64,000 nucleotides of DNA from Thiolapillus brandeum (GTDB taxonomy: Bacteria > Pseudomonadota > Gammaproteobacteria > Chromatiales > Chromatiaceae), in contig NZ_AP012273.1 of NCBI RefSeq assembly GCF_000828615.1, positions 558,001 to 622,000 of the forward strand. The letters run 5' to 3'. Below, piece after piece: positions 1-8,043 of the stretch (position 1 is its first letter; each line of letters opens with the position of its first letter). The position numbers and the translations under genes were made by a program. Below the pieces are notes generated by a model. That model saw nothing but the letters and a program-made list of their open reading frames with translations, ran no database searches and had not been told where the DNA came from.

Positions 1-3
1 CGT

Positions 4-687
4 ATGAATATGGGGCAGTTGTCTCTCCTGGAACAGGGCATTGCCGTGCTGGCCGCCCTGGTGTTGTTTACTTCCTTTGCGCTTCTGGCCCAAAGCCGCC
101 TGACCTCGGCCATACACAGTTTTGCCTGGCAGGGAGCCGGAGTGGCCCTGGTTACTGCCCTGGTGGCGTTTTCCAGCCATACGCCCCATTTGTATCTGTC
201 TGCTGTCCTGACCCTGGGTTTGAAGAGTCTGCTGATCCCCTGGATGCTGCATCGCCTGGTACGGCAGCTGAATATGGAACGCTTGGTGGAAAACATCACT
301 CATCCCGCTCTGTTGCTCCTCACGGGCGCTGCCCTGGTGATCTTTTCCTACTGGGTATCCCTGCCCATCGAGAAACTGGGCTTGGGCAATACCCGCAATA
401 TCGTGGCCATCAGTCTTTCGGTGGTATTGCTGGGGTTGTGGATGATGGTATCCCGGCGACAGGTCATCGCCCAGGTGCTGGGTTTCATGTCCATGGAGAA
501 CGGCCTGTTCCTGGCGGCCGTGGCATCCACCCGGGGCATGCCTCTGGTCGTGGAACTGGGGGTGGCCTTTGATGTGCTGGTGGCGGCGGTGCTGTTTGGC
601 ATCTTTTTCTTTCATATCAGTGAGAGCATCGAGTCCCTGGATGTGGACCGCCTGAATCGCCTCAGTGAACGGGAGGAGTCGGCATGA
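4..687 (+). CDS. Hydrogenase-4 component E-like membrane subunit (HyfE family)
   Basis: A 227-residue, almost entirely hydrophobic protein with about six or seven membrane segments, matching HyfE/NuoK-like subunits of hydrogenase-4-type complexes in length and pattern. It would form part of the membrane arm of an ion-pumping complex in the inner membrane. The ATG lies 4 bases from the window edge, so its ribosome binding site is out of view. The N-terminus resembles a normal HyfE start, and a second ATG follows two codons later. The stop overlaps the next start (ATGA), so it is the first visible gene of a translationally coupled operon with the HyfF-, HyfG- and HyfI-like genes; other subunits probably lie to the left. 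Confidence 0.85.
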   Translation: MNMGQLSLLEQGIAVLAALVLFTSFALLAQSRLTSAIHSFAWQGAGVALVTALVAFSSHTPHLYLSAVLTLGLKSLLIPWMLHRLVRQLNMERLVENITHPALLLLTGAALVIFSYWVSLPIEKLGLGNTRNIVAISLSVVLLGLWMMVSRRQVIAQVLGFMSMENGLFLAAVASTRGMPLVVELGVAFDVLVAAVLFGIFFFHISESIESLDVDRLNRLSEREESA

Positions 688-2153
688 GCGCTTTCTGGCT
701 GGTATTGATGCTGCCTGTAGTCGGCAGCTTCCTGTTGGCTCTGACCTCCAGCCTGGCCGTCAGCGGCTGGTTGAACGTGGCTTTCTGCGCTCTGGAATTC
801 CTGTCGTCGGTTGCGCTGGCGGTGCAGGTTCACGCCAACGGCAGCCTGTCCCTGACGGGGTTCCAGATAGATGCTTTCAATGTTTATCTGATCATGCTCA
901 CGACCTTTGTGGGCCTTACCACGGCGATTTTTTCCCGGCCCTATATGAAAGATGTGTGTGAACAGGGGCGTCTTACGCGCAAGCGCATGCGCCTTTATCA
1001 TGCCATGTTCCAGATGTTCCTGTTCACCATGCTCCTGGCCCTGAGCAGCGACAACCTGGGCATACTGTGGGTGGCCGTGGAGGGCGCCACCCTGGCCACG
1101 GTGCTGCTGGTGAGCCTGTACCGTACCCCGGAGTCCATCGAGGCCGCCTGGAAGTATTTCATCCTGTGTGGCGTGGGCATTGCCCTGGCTTTGTTTGGAA
1201 CGGTGCTGGTGTATTTCGCCGCTCAGCAGGTGTTGCCTGATGCAGAAGCCGGACTGAGCTGGCGGGTGCTCTACCAGCATGCAGGAGAACTGGATTCCCG
1301 GGTAATGAGTATCGCCTTTGTGTTTCTGCTGGTGGGGTACGGCACCAAGGTGGGGCTGGTGCCCATGCATTTCTGGCTTCCGGATGCCCATTCTGAAGGT
1401 CCCACACCCGTATCGGCGGTGCTGTCCGGTTTGCTGCTCAACGTAGCCCTGTATGCCGTGGTACGTTTCAAGATGCTGGTGGATGGTTCGCTTCAGAGCA
1501 CGGATACGCCCGCCATGGCCGGACTGCTGATGATGGCCTTTGGCCTGCTGTCCTTCGTGGTGGCGGTGCTTTCCCTGCAACGCCAGCGGGACATCAAGCG
1601 TATGTTCAGCTATTCATCCATCGAACACATGGGGCTGATGACTTTTGCCTTCGGCATGGGCGGCCCCCTGGCGACCTTTGCCGCCCTGTTGCACATGCTG
1701 GTGCATTCTCTCACCAAGTCCGCCATTTTCGTCACTGTGGGTCACGCCAGCCACATTGCCGGTACCCAGCGTATCGAGCATATCCGTGGTCTGATCCGCA
1801 CCCAGCCCGGCGTGGGCTGGGGTCTGCTTCTTGGCGTGGCGGCCATTGCCGGGTTTCCGCCTTTTGGGGTCTTTACCAGCGAATTTCTGATTCTCAGCGC
1901 CACCATACAGAGTTGGCCCTGGCTGACGGTGCTGCTGCTGGGCGGCCTGGGGGTGGCCTTCGCCGGACTGTTCCGCAATGTGCAGCCCATGGTTTACGGG
2001 GCGGCGCCCGAGGGGCAGGTGGCCGTGTCTGCCAATATGCTGCCGGTGCTGGTGCATCTTCTGGCAGTGCTCTGGCTGGGGCTGGCCATTCCCGCGGTGT
2101 TGTTTGGCTGGCTCAATGACGTGACTGTGCTGATCGCCGGGGAGGGCTTGTAA
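684..2153 (+). CDS. HyfF / NuoL-M-N-like proton antiporter-type subunit
   Basis: A 489-residue polytopic membrane protein of the Proton_antipo_M family (complex I NuoL/M/N, hydrogenase-4 HyfF). The conserved transmembrane glutamate is visible in VEGATL (Glu133), and the lysine of the central helix in YGTKVGLVPMH (Lys222), followed by the FWLPDAH signature; these belong to the proton path in the family. It overlaps the preceding gene by ATGA and the next by TAATG, so the subunits are probably made in stoichiometry. At 489 residues it matches the shorter HyfF/NuoN class and lacks the long lateral helix of NuoL. Role inferred: ion translocation coupled to the peripheral arm encoded by the next two genes. 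Confidence 0.88.
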   Translation: MSAFWLVLMLPVVGSFLLALTSSLAVSGWLNVAFCALEFLSSVALAVQVHANGSLSLTGFQIDAFNVYLIMLTTFVGLTTAIFSRPYMKDVCEQGRLTRKRMRLYHAMFQMFLFTMLLALSSDNLGILWVAVEGATLATVLLVSLYRTPESIEAAWKYFILCGVGIALALFGTVLVYFAAQQVLPDAEAGLSWRVLYQHAGELDSRVMSIAFVFLLVGYGTKVGLVPMHFWLPDAHSEGPTPVSAVLSGLLLNVALYAVVRFKMLVDGSLQSTDTPAMAGLLMMAFGLLSFVVAVLSLQRQRDIKRMFSYSSIEHMGLMTFAFGMGGPLATFAALLHMLVHSLTKSAIFVTVGHASHIAGTQRIEHIRGLIRTQPGVGWGLLLGVAAIAGFPPFGVFTSEFLILSATIQSWPWLTVLLLGGLGVAFAGLFRNVQPMVYGAAPEGQVAVSANMLPVLVHLLAVLWLGLAIPAVLFGWLNDVTVLIAGEGL

Positions 2154-3742
2154 TGGGGCGATTCGACTGGCTTTCTGAATATCTGGCGCGTCTTGAAGAT
2201 GAGCATGTGCTGGTGCGCCGTGGTTCCGCGCAAAAGCTGGCGCCCGCTCATGTCCTGGAAATCGATGCCGAAGACTGGGGACGGGCGGCGCGTCAGGCTT
2301 CTCTGATGGAATACCGCTGGTGTGGTCTTTGGGGGGATGAGAACGCCGGGCAGATCCGGGTGTATGCCTGTCTGGAGAATGATGGCGACTACCTGGTGTT
2401 GCAAACGGCTGTGGCCACGGATATGCCGGTGTTGCCCTCCCATGTGCCTTCCTATCCCATCGCGGATCGTCCCGAGCGGCATGCTCAGGACATGCTGGGC
2501 CTGGTGTTCAGTGATTCTCCTGATGAACGCCGCTGGATTCGTCACCAGGCCTGGCCGGAGTCTTCATACCCCCTGCGCCGGAATTTCTCCCTGCCGGAGC
2601 AAGCCGCCAGCCAGCCGGCCCCGGCGGACGGAGACTACCCGTTCCGGGCTATCAGGGGCGAGGGCGTTTGCGAGATTCCCGTGGGACCCGTGCATGCGGG
2701 CATCATCGAACCAGGGCATTTCCGCTTCAATGTCGTGGGCGAGGAGATTCTCAGCCTGGAGCAACACCTGGGATATGTACACAAGGGTATCGAGAAGGCC
2801 GCTGTCGGCCGTAGTCCTGAGGAACTGGTTCGCCTGGCTGGCCGGGTATCCGGGGACAGCAGCGTGGCCCATGCCTGGGCCGCCTGCCAGGCCCTGGAAA
2901 GAGCGAGCGGCTGTTATCCGGGGGCGCGGGATGTGGAGTTGCGCGGACTGTTCTGCGAGCGGGAACGGGTGGCCAATCACCTGGGAGATATTGGCGCCAT
3001 CTGCAACGATGTGGGCTTCGCCTTTGCGCTCTACCAATGCTCGCGCCTGCGGGAAGACTGGCTGCGCCGCAACCGGGAGTTGTTTGGTCATCGCCTGCTC
3101 ATGGATTTGCTGGTGCCGGGGGGCGTGACCAGGGATCTGGACAGTGCCGGCGTGGAAAGCCTGAAACAGGATCACCAGCGGCTGCGGCAGGAAACGGACG
3201 AGTTGTTCGATATTCTTCTGGATCAGCCTTCTCTGGAAGACCGGTTGTTGAATACCGGCGTGCTGCGTCCTGCCACGGCGAAAGCTCTGGGCTGTACCGG
3301 TTATGTGGGCAAGGCCAGTGGCCAGGGCTTCGATCTGCGCATCAGCAACCCCTATCCACCCTATGCGCAGCTGCCCATGACGGGGGTATGTCTGTCCGAG
3401 GGGGATGTCATGGCACGGGTACAGGTGCGCATGGAAGAGATACGCCACAGTCTGGCTTGGATGGATCAGCTCCTGGAGCGCTTTTCTCCGGGTGAGTCCA
3501 GCCGCGACTGGCGGATACCCGATGGCCCCTGCGAGGGTTTGGGGCTGGTGGAAGGCTGGCGCGGTGAGATCATCACCTATGTGCGCCTGGATGCCTCGGG
3601 GCGCGTGGCCCGGTTCTTTCCCCGTGATCCCAGCTGGCACAGCTGGCCGGCTCTGGAGCGCATCGTCATGGGTAATATCGTGCCGGACTTTCCCGTGTGC
3701 AACAAATCCGTCAATGGTTCCTATTCCGGGCAGGATCTCTGA
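2153..3742 (+). CDS. HyfG/HycE-like large subunit lacking Ni-ligand cysteines (Ehr-type)
   Basis: A 529-residue fusion of a complex I 30-kDa (NuoC-like) domain, roughly residues 1-130, and a 49-kDa/NiFe large-subunit domain, roughly 175-529. In true group 4 NiFe hydrogenases the nickel is held by two CxxC motifs. Here the first is replaced by serines (RVSGDS, Ser233 and Ser236). The C-terminal motif keeps one cysteine (Cys516) but has serine at the second position (Ser519, CNKS). A hydrogenase active site is therefore not expected. This matches the described energy-converting hydrogenase-related (Ehr) complexes. The actual electron donor is unknown. It overlaps the HyfF gene (TAATG) and the HyfI gene (TGATG). 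Confidence 0.85.
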   Translation: MGRFDWLSEYLARLEDEHVLVRRGSAQKLAPAHVLEIDAEDWGRAARQASLMEYRWCGLWGDENAGQIRVYACLENDGDYLVLQTAVATDMPVLPSHVPSYPIADRPERHAQDMLGLVFSDSPDERRWIRHQAWPESSYPLRRNFSLPEQAASQPAPADGDYPFRAIRGEGVCEIPVGPVHAGIIEPGHFRFNVVGEEILSLEQHLGYVHKGIEKAAVGRSPEELVRLAGRVSGDSSVAHAWAACQALERASGCYPGARDVELRGLFCERERVANHLGDIGAICNDVGFAFALYQCSRLREDWLRRNRELFGHRLLMDLLVPGGVTRDLDSAGVESLKQDHQRLRQETDELFDILLDQPSLEDRLLNTGVLRPATAKALGCTGYVGKASGQGFDLRISNPYPPYAQLPMTGVCLSEGDVMARVQVRMEEIRHSLAWMDQLLERFSPGESSRDWRIPDGPCEGLGLVEGWRGEIITYVRLDASGRVARFFPRDPSWHSWPALERIVMGNIVPDFPVCNKSVNGSYSGQDL

Positions 3743-4257
3743 TGTTCAGGATATTGCGTAAAACACTGGGTATCGGGGTGGTCACGGAGCAGGATCCGGC
3801 TGCTACGGACGAGGCTCTGGAATCCCTGGGTATCGAGGTGAAACGCTTGGTGGAGGCGCGTTTCAATGGCAGCCTGGCGATTCGTGAAGTGGATGCGGGT
3901 TCCTGCAATGGCTGTGAACTGGAGATTCATGCCATGAACAATCCTTATCATGATGTGGAACGCTTCGGCATTCATTTCGTGGCGTCCCCGCGGCATGCGG
4001 ATGTGCTGCTGGTGACCGGTCCCGTGAGCCGGCACATGGAAACCGCCCTGCTGCGCACCTGGGAGGCTACGCCTGCACCCAAGTGGGTCATCGCCTGTGG
4101 TGATTGCGCCTGTGATGGGGGCATCTTCGGCCAGGACAACTATGCCAGCTGTGGCGGTGTGGAAGCTGTGCTGCCGGTGGATCTGCGTATTTCCGGCTGT
4201 CCGCCAGCGCCCTTGGAACTGCTGGCAGGCCTGCGGGCACTGATTCAGGCGTCCTGA
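3742..4257 (+). CDS. HyfI / NuoB-like small iron-sulfur subunit
   Basis: A 171-residue protein of the complex I 20-kDa/NiFe small-subunit family. The ligands expected for the terminal [4Fe-4S] cluster are present: CNGC (Cys55, Cys58), GDC (Cys122) and GCPP (Cys153). An open frame continues upstream to 3697, but the ATG at 3742 overlaps the previous stop (TGATG) and gives a normal family N-terminus, so it was chosen. It should pass electrons to or from the HyfG-like subunit. The cluster ligands are intact while the partner's nickel ligands are lost, which is consistent with a functional electron-transfer module and not a decayed hydrogenase. Its last 13 bases overlap the convergent oxidoreductase gene. 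Confidence 0.88.
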   Translation: MFRILRKTLGIGVVTEQDPAATDEALESLGIEVKRLVEARFNGSLAIREVDAGSCNGCELEIHAMNNPYHDVERFGIHFVASPRHADVLLVTGPVSRHMETALLRTWEATPAPKWVIACGDCACDGGIFGQDNYASCGGVEAVLPVDLRISGCPPAPLELLAGLRALIQAS

Positions 4258-5324
4258 GCATAGCGCCGGATATCGGCGTTCTGCGGCAGGGGGTCGCCGC
4301 TCAGGAGCCACGCGGCCATGCGTTGCGCATACCAGGGGATGGTCAGGCTGCCATGAGCGCCAAAGCCGTTGAACATGTGCAACCGGGGCTGTTCGGGATG
4401 GGTGCCGATGAAGGGCTGGCGGTCAGCGGTGGCCGGACGCACTCCGGCGTCATTGCGTTCCAGTTCCAGTGCCTGCGGATGCCGCAGCAGTTTTTCCATG
4501 CCTTCCAGCAGTCTTTCCTTTCCCGATTCCGTGGGCTGGTTGTCCTGGCGGTCATGATAATGAGTGGCGCCCAGGCGGTAGCGGCCCTTGTCCACCGGTA
4601 GCAGCCAGGTGGCGCCATTGATGATTCGATCGGGCAGGGATTGATCCGAGACCCGCTTCAGGGTAAGGATTTCCCCCTGATCCGGGGCAAAGGGCAGCCA
4701 GTCGAACCAAGGATTGTGCATGGAGCGGTAACCGTCGCAAAAGATGGCATGGTCTGCCTGGATGCCATTGCAGGTGACGCCCTTGTCCCCGGGGGCCAAA
4801 TCGTTCCAGTCAACCGTCTGATGGCGCAGCATGTCCCGCTCCTGCATCCACTCTGCCATGAAAGCCAGCAGCTTTGGCAGTCTCACCCAGCCTGTGCGAT
4901 GCTGCTCAAAGCCCCCCCAGGGGGCCTGCACCGGTTGTGGGAAGTTGTCGGAATCCAGTTTTTCTCCAATGAGCATAGTGATCCCGGCTTTGTCTTTCTG
5001 ACGCTGGTAAAAGCGAATCTGTTCGGCGGAACGGAACAGACGCAGCATATCCAGCCACTGGAGAAAGTCCTGCCCTGCCAGGCCCGCCAGTTCATTGTAG
5101 GTTTGTTCCAGGCTGCGCAACCAGTCATGCACCAGGGGTGAGTGGTTGAAGCGCATACCCGCCAGAGGATTGATCAGCCCTGCGGCAACCATGCTGGAAG
5201 CCGTGGCGTGGCCATCATCCAGTACCAGCACCCTGGCGGCTTTTTGCGTCAGACACCAGGCCAGCAGGCTGCCCGCCAGGCCCTGGCCGATGATGAGGTA
5301 ATCGTAATGTGCTGTTGATGCCAT
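4245..5324 (-). CDS. FAD-dependent oxidoreductase (DAO family)
   Basis: A 359-residue protein with an N-terminal Rossmann dinucleotide-binding motif (Gly13-x-Gly15-x-x-Gly18, in IIGQGLAGS) and the overall layout of the D-amino-acid-oxidase (DAO) family. A C-terminal FAD-contact region contains TADRQPFIG and FNGFGAHG. Such enzymes oxidise amines or amino acids with FAD; the substrate cannot be told from sequence. No membrane segments are visible, so it is probably cytoplasmic. It is a single gene, divergent from the peptide transporter (38 bp between starts) and convergent with the HyfI-like gene, overlapping it by 13 bp. Confidence 0.82.
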   Translation of the reverse strand: MASTAHYDYLIIGQGLAGSLLAWCLTQKAARVLVLDDGHATASSMVAAGLINPLAGMRFNHSPLVHDWLRSLEQTYNELAGLAGQDFLQWLDMLRLFRSAEQIRFYQRQKDKAGITMLIGEKLDSDNFPQPVQAPWGGFEQHRTGWVRLPKLLAFMAEWMQERDMLRHQTVDWNDLAPGDKGVTCNGIQADHAIFCDGYRSMHNPWFDWLPFAPDQGEILTLKRVSDQSLPDRIINGATWLLPVDKGRYRLGATHYHDRQDNQPTESGKERLLEGMEKLLRHPQALELERNDAGVRPATADRQPFIGTHPEQPRLHMFNGFGAHGSLTIPWYAQRMAAWLLSGDPLPQNADIRRYAQDA

Positions 5325-5362
5325 TATACTTTGCCTTCAAGTCATAATAATCCACTACAAAC

Positions 5363-6712
5363 ATGAGCTACCGTACCCGCCCCCTGGATCAGAAAGGCAT
5401 GCCTGGCGGCATCCCCTACATTATCGGCAACGAGGCTGCTGAACGGTTCAGCTTCTACGGCATGCGCACCATCCTGGTGGTGTTTATGACCCAGTATCTC
5501 ATGGGCGCCGGGGGAGAACTGGCGACAATGAGTGATGAAGATGCCAAGGGCTGGTATCACTTGTTCGTGTCAGCGGTTTATTTTACGCCGTTGCTGGGGG
5601 CGGTTCTTGCCGACGTGTGGTGGGGAAAGTACAAGACCATTCTGCTCCTGTCCCTGGTGTACTGTGGGGGCCACCTGGCCCTGGCCCTGGATGATACCCG
5701 TGTGGGCCTGGCCATTGGTCTGGGGCTCATCGCCCTGGGGGCCGGAGGGATAAAGCCCTGTGTATCCGCCCATGTGGGGGATCAGTTCGGCCACAGCAAC
5801 CGTGGGCTCATCAGCCGCTCTTTTGGCTGGTTCTACATGGCCATCAATGTGGGAGCCTTCGTATCAACACTGCTTACTCCCTGGCTGCTCAAGCACTATG
5901 GTCCCCACTGGGCCTTTGGCGTACCCGGGGTGCTCATGGCCCTGGCTACCCTGCTGTTCTGGGCGGGGCGAAACAAATTCGTGCATGTGCCTCCAGCAGG
6001 CAAGGGCTTTCTGAAGGAGGCTCTTTCCCCCCGGAGCCTGCGTATCTTCGGGCGCCTGGGAATGATCTATGTGTTTATTGCGGTGTTCTGGTCCCTGTAT
6101 GACCAGACGGGGTCGTCCTGGGTGCTGCAGGCGCAGCAGATGGATCGGCACTTTCTGGGATTTGAGATGTTGCCGTCCCAGATCCAGGCCGTGAATCCGC
6201 TGCTGATCATTGTTCTGATTCCCCTGTTCAGTTACGTCATCTATCCGGCTCTGGGTAAGGTCATCAAGCTCACTCCCATGCGCAAGGTGGCCCTGGGCTT
6301 TTTGCTCGCAGCAGGGGCTTTCGCCGTATCTTCCCTGGCTCAGGAACGGATTGATGCAGGCAGCACCCCAGGCATCTCCTGGCAGTTGCTGGCTTACCTG
6401 CTGCTGACCTGCGGCGAGGTCATGGTTTCCATTACCGCGCTGGAATATTCCTATACCCAGGCGCCCCGGGCCATGAAGTCATTTATCATGGCCCTGTTCA
6501 TGCTGTCGGTGTCCCTGGGCAATATCTTCACCAGCCTGGTCAACTTCTTCATCCAGAATGACGACGGGACAGTGATGCTGGAAGGGGCGCAGTACTATTG
6601 GTTCTTTACGATTCTCATGGCGGTAACGGCAGCATTGTTTGCCCTGCTCACCCCCCTGATCAGGGACAAGACCATTCTTCAGGTCAGCGAGGGGTCTTCC
6701 AACGCGGCCTGA
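5363..6712 (+). CDS. POT/PTR family proton-dependent peptide transporter
   Basis: A 449-residue inner-membrane protein with about 12-14 hydrophobic helices. Near the N-terminus it has the POT family hallmark ERFSFYGMR, and further on the family's GxGGIKPC and NVGAF patterns. POT proteins import di- and tripeptides with protons. The spacing to the divergent oxidoreductase gene is only 38 bp, so both promoters must be packed there or overlap the genes. Its 3' end overlaps the convergent acyltransferase gene by 34 bp. Family assignment is firm; the exact substrate range is not visible. Confidence 0.9.
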   Translation: MSYRTRPLDQKGMPGGIPYIIGNEAAERFSFYGMRTILVVFMTQYLMGAGGELATMSDEDAKGWYHLFVSAVYFTPLLGAVLADVWWGKYKTILLLSLVYCGGHLALALDDTRVGLAIGLGLIALGAGGIKPCVSAHVGDQFGHSNRGLISRSFGWFYMAINVGAFVSTLLTPWLLKHYGPHWAFGVPGVLMALATLLFWAGRNKFVHVPPAGKGFLKEALSPRSLRIFGRLGMIYVFIAVFWSLYDQTGSSWVLQAQQMDRHFLGFEMLPSQIQAVNPLLIIVLIPLFSYVIYPALGKVIKLTPMRKVALGFLLAAGAFAVSSLAQERIDAGSTPGISWQLLAYLLLTCGEVMVSITALEYSYTQAPRAMKSFIMALFMLSVSLGNIFTSLVNFFIQNDDGTVMLEGAQYYWFFTILMAVTAALFALLTPLIRDKTILQVSEGSSNAA

Positions 6713-7428
6713 ATGACGGAACGGGAGGCTTCCGCCAGCCCCTTGCGATCGTATTCGGATGCCGGCAGGGTGCCGGAAAAGCACACATGCACCTGGCTGC
6801 CGGGGCGCGCCAGAATACCCAGCAGAATGCGAAAGAAGCTGCGTCCCCTGGTATAGGGCGCCAGGGTGTCCGGCTGTCCATTCACCCGGTAACACAGTGC
6901 CACGGGGATCACGGGAGCCCCCGTATCGATGGCGGCGCTGAACAGGCGCGGGAAAAAGCGCCGTACTTGTCTGCCGTCGGAGGTGGTTCCTTCCGGAAAG
7001 ATGGCCATACGGCGACCTTCTCTGAGGCGGGTGGCTATGGCCTGGGAAATGCGTTTTGCGTCATGTTTGCCGCGGCGGATGAACAAGGTTCCCGAGGCTA
7101 TGGCAAACCAGCCGATTACCGGCCAGTACCGGATACTGTTCTTGGACAGAAATGCCGAACCCGTGAGGGAATTGATCACCGGAATATCCAGCCAGGAAAC
7201 ATGGTTGGCGACCAGCAGGCCGCTTTCCCCGGGAATGTCGCCATGCACGATGACCTCCACCCCCAGGATGTCCAGTAGCCGGGCTGACCAGCGTGCTACG
7301 GGTTGTGGATCGGGAAAACTTACGCCATCAGGAGCCTGGCGCTTGTGAATGCTCAGGCTCAGCCAGATGCCATACAGGGTGTGCAGCAGCAGCAACAGGA
7401 AGCGCTGGATAATCCGGAGTAGTGTCAT
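6679..7428 (-). CDS. 1-acyl-sn-glycerol-3-phosphate acyltransferase (PlsC-like)
   Basis: A 249-residue lysophospholipid acyltransferase family protein. The catalytic HxxxxD motif is NHVSWLD (His76, Asp81), and the substrate-binding FPEGT motif follows (Phe144-Thr148). An N-terminal hydrophobic stretch (about residues 5-25) suggests membrane attachment. The family transfers acyl chains to lysophosphatidic acid, or in some members to ornithine or other lysolipids. The start overlaps the stop of the upstream methyltransferase gene by 4 bp (ATGA), so the two are co-transcribed. The gene's tail overlaps the convergent POT gene by 34 bp. Confidence 0.87.
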   Translation of the reverse strand: MTLLRIIQRFLLLLLHTLYGIWLSLSIHKRQAPDGVSFPDPQPVARWSARLLDILGVEVIVHGDIPGESGLLVANHVSWLDIPVINSLTGSAFLSKNSIRYWPVIGWFAIASGTLFIRRGKHDAKRISQAIATRLREGRRMAIFPEGTTSDGRQVRRFFPRLFSAAIDTGAPVIPVALCYRVNGQPDTLAPYTRGRSFFRILLGILARPGSQVHVCFSGTLPASEYDRKGLAEASRSVIQAALEDPSLT

Positions 7429-7976
7429 GCCTGCCGCTGCCTCGTGTATTCATACATGACGATAGAGGCGGCGATACTCACGTTGAGGCTTTCCACCCGG
7501 CCAAACTGGGGGATATGCAGGAGTTGGATGTCCGGATAGTCTGCCGGATCGAAACTCAGGCCAATCTCCTCGTGACCGAAGATGAATGCGCTGCGATCCG
7601 GCAGTATTTCCCCGGGCAGGGCATGGCGGCTGTCTGGCGACAGGGCATACAGGGTGTAGTCCCGGGCCCGCAGATCCTTGTGGCTTTGGTCAAAATTCCC
7701 GAAGAACCGGGCAGGTACCTGGCGAAAAGCACCCTTGGCCGGAGACGGGTCGAAAGGGCCAATGTCGATGAGCTGCACTTCGTGGGCTCCAAATGCTTCT
7801 GCGCTGCGAAAGATCTTGGGCACGTTGTAACCGGCCTTGAGATGATCGAGAACCACAATAAAGTCATGTTTCCCGGGTTTTGCAAGCAGATTGCGCCGCC
7901 GGTTCTTTTCGTAAGCGCGCAGCATTTGCTCACGCCGCCTTTCGCGAAACTTGCGCGCGGACAGTTTTTCGGTCAT
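7425..7976 (-). CDS. TrmH/SpoU family RNA 2'-O-methyltransferase
   Basis: A 183-residue SPOUT-fold methyltransferase. The three family motifs are visible: NVPKIFRSAEAFG (motif 1), FIFGHEEIGLS (motif 2) and LNVSIAASI near the C-terminus (motif 3, part of the SAM-binding knot). A basic N-terminus (about residues 5-30) could bind RNA, and there is no separate N-terminal substrate-recognition domain. The target, tRNA or rRNA, cannot be assigned. It is the first gene of a two-gene operon with the PlsC-like acyltransferase and is divergent from dxs across 67 bp. Confidence 0.85.
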   Translation of the reverse strand: MTEKLSARKFRERRREQMLRAYEKNRRRNLLAKPGKHDFIVVLDHLKAGYNVPKIFRSAEAFGAHEVQLIDIGPFDPSPAKGAFRQVPARFFGNFDQSHKDLRARDYTLYALSPDSRHALPGEILPDRSAFIFGHEEIGLSFDPADYPDIQLLHIPQFGRVESLNVSIAASIVMYEYTRQRQA

Positions 7977-8043
7977 GGAATTGCTCTAAACTGTTAGAAT
8001 GAGGGATTACCCCTATGCATAACTCACAAACGCATTCTACCCT

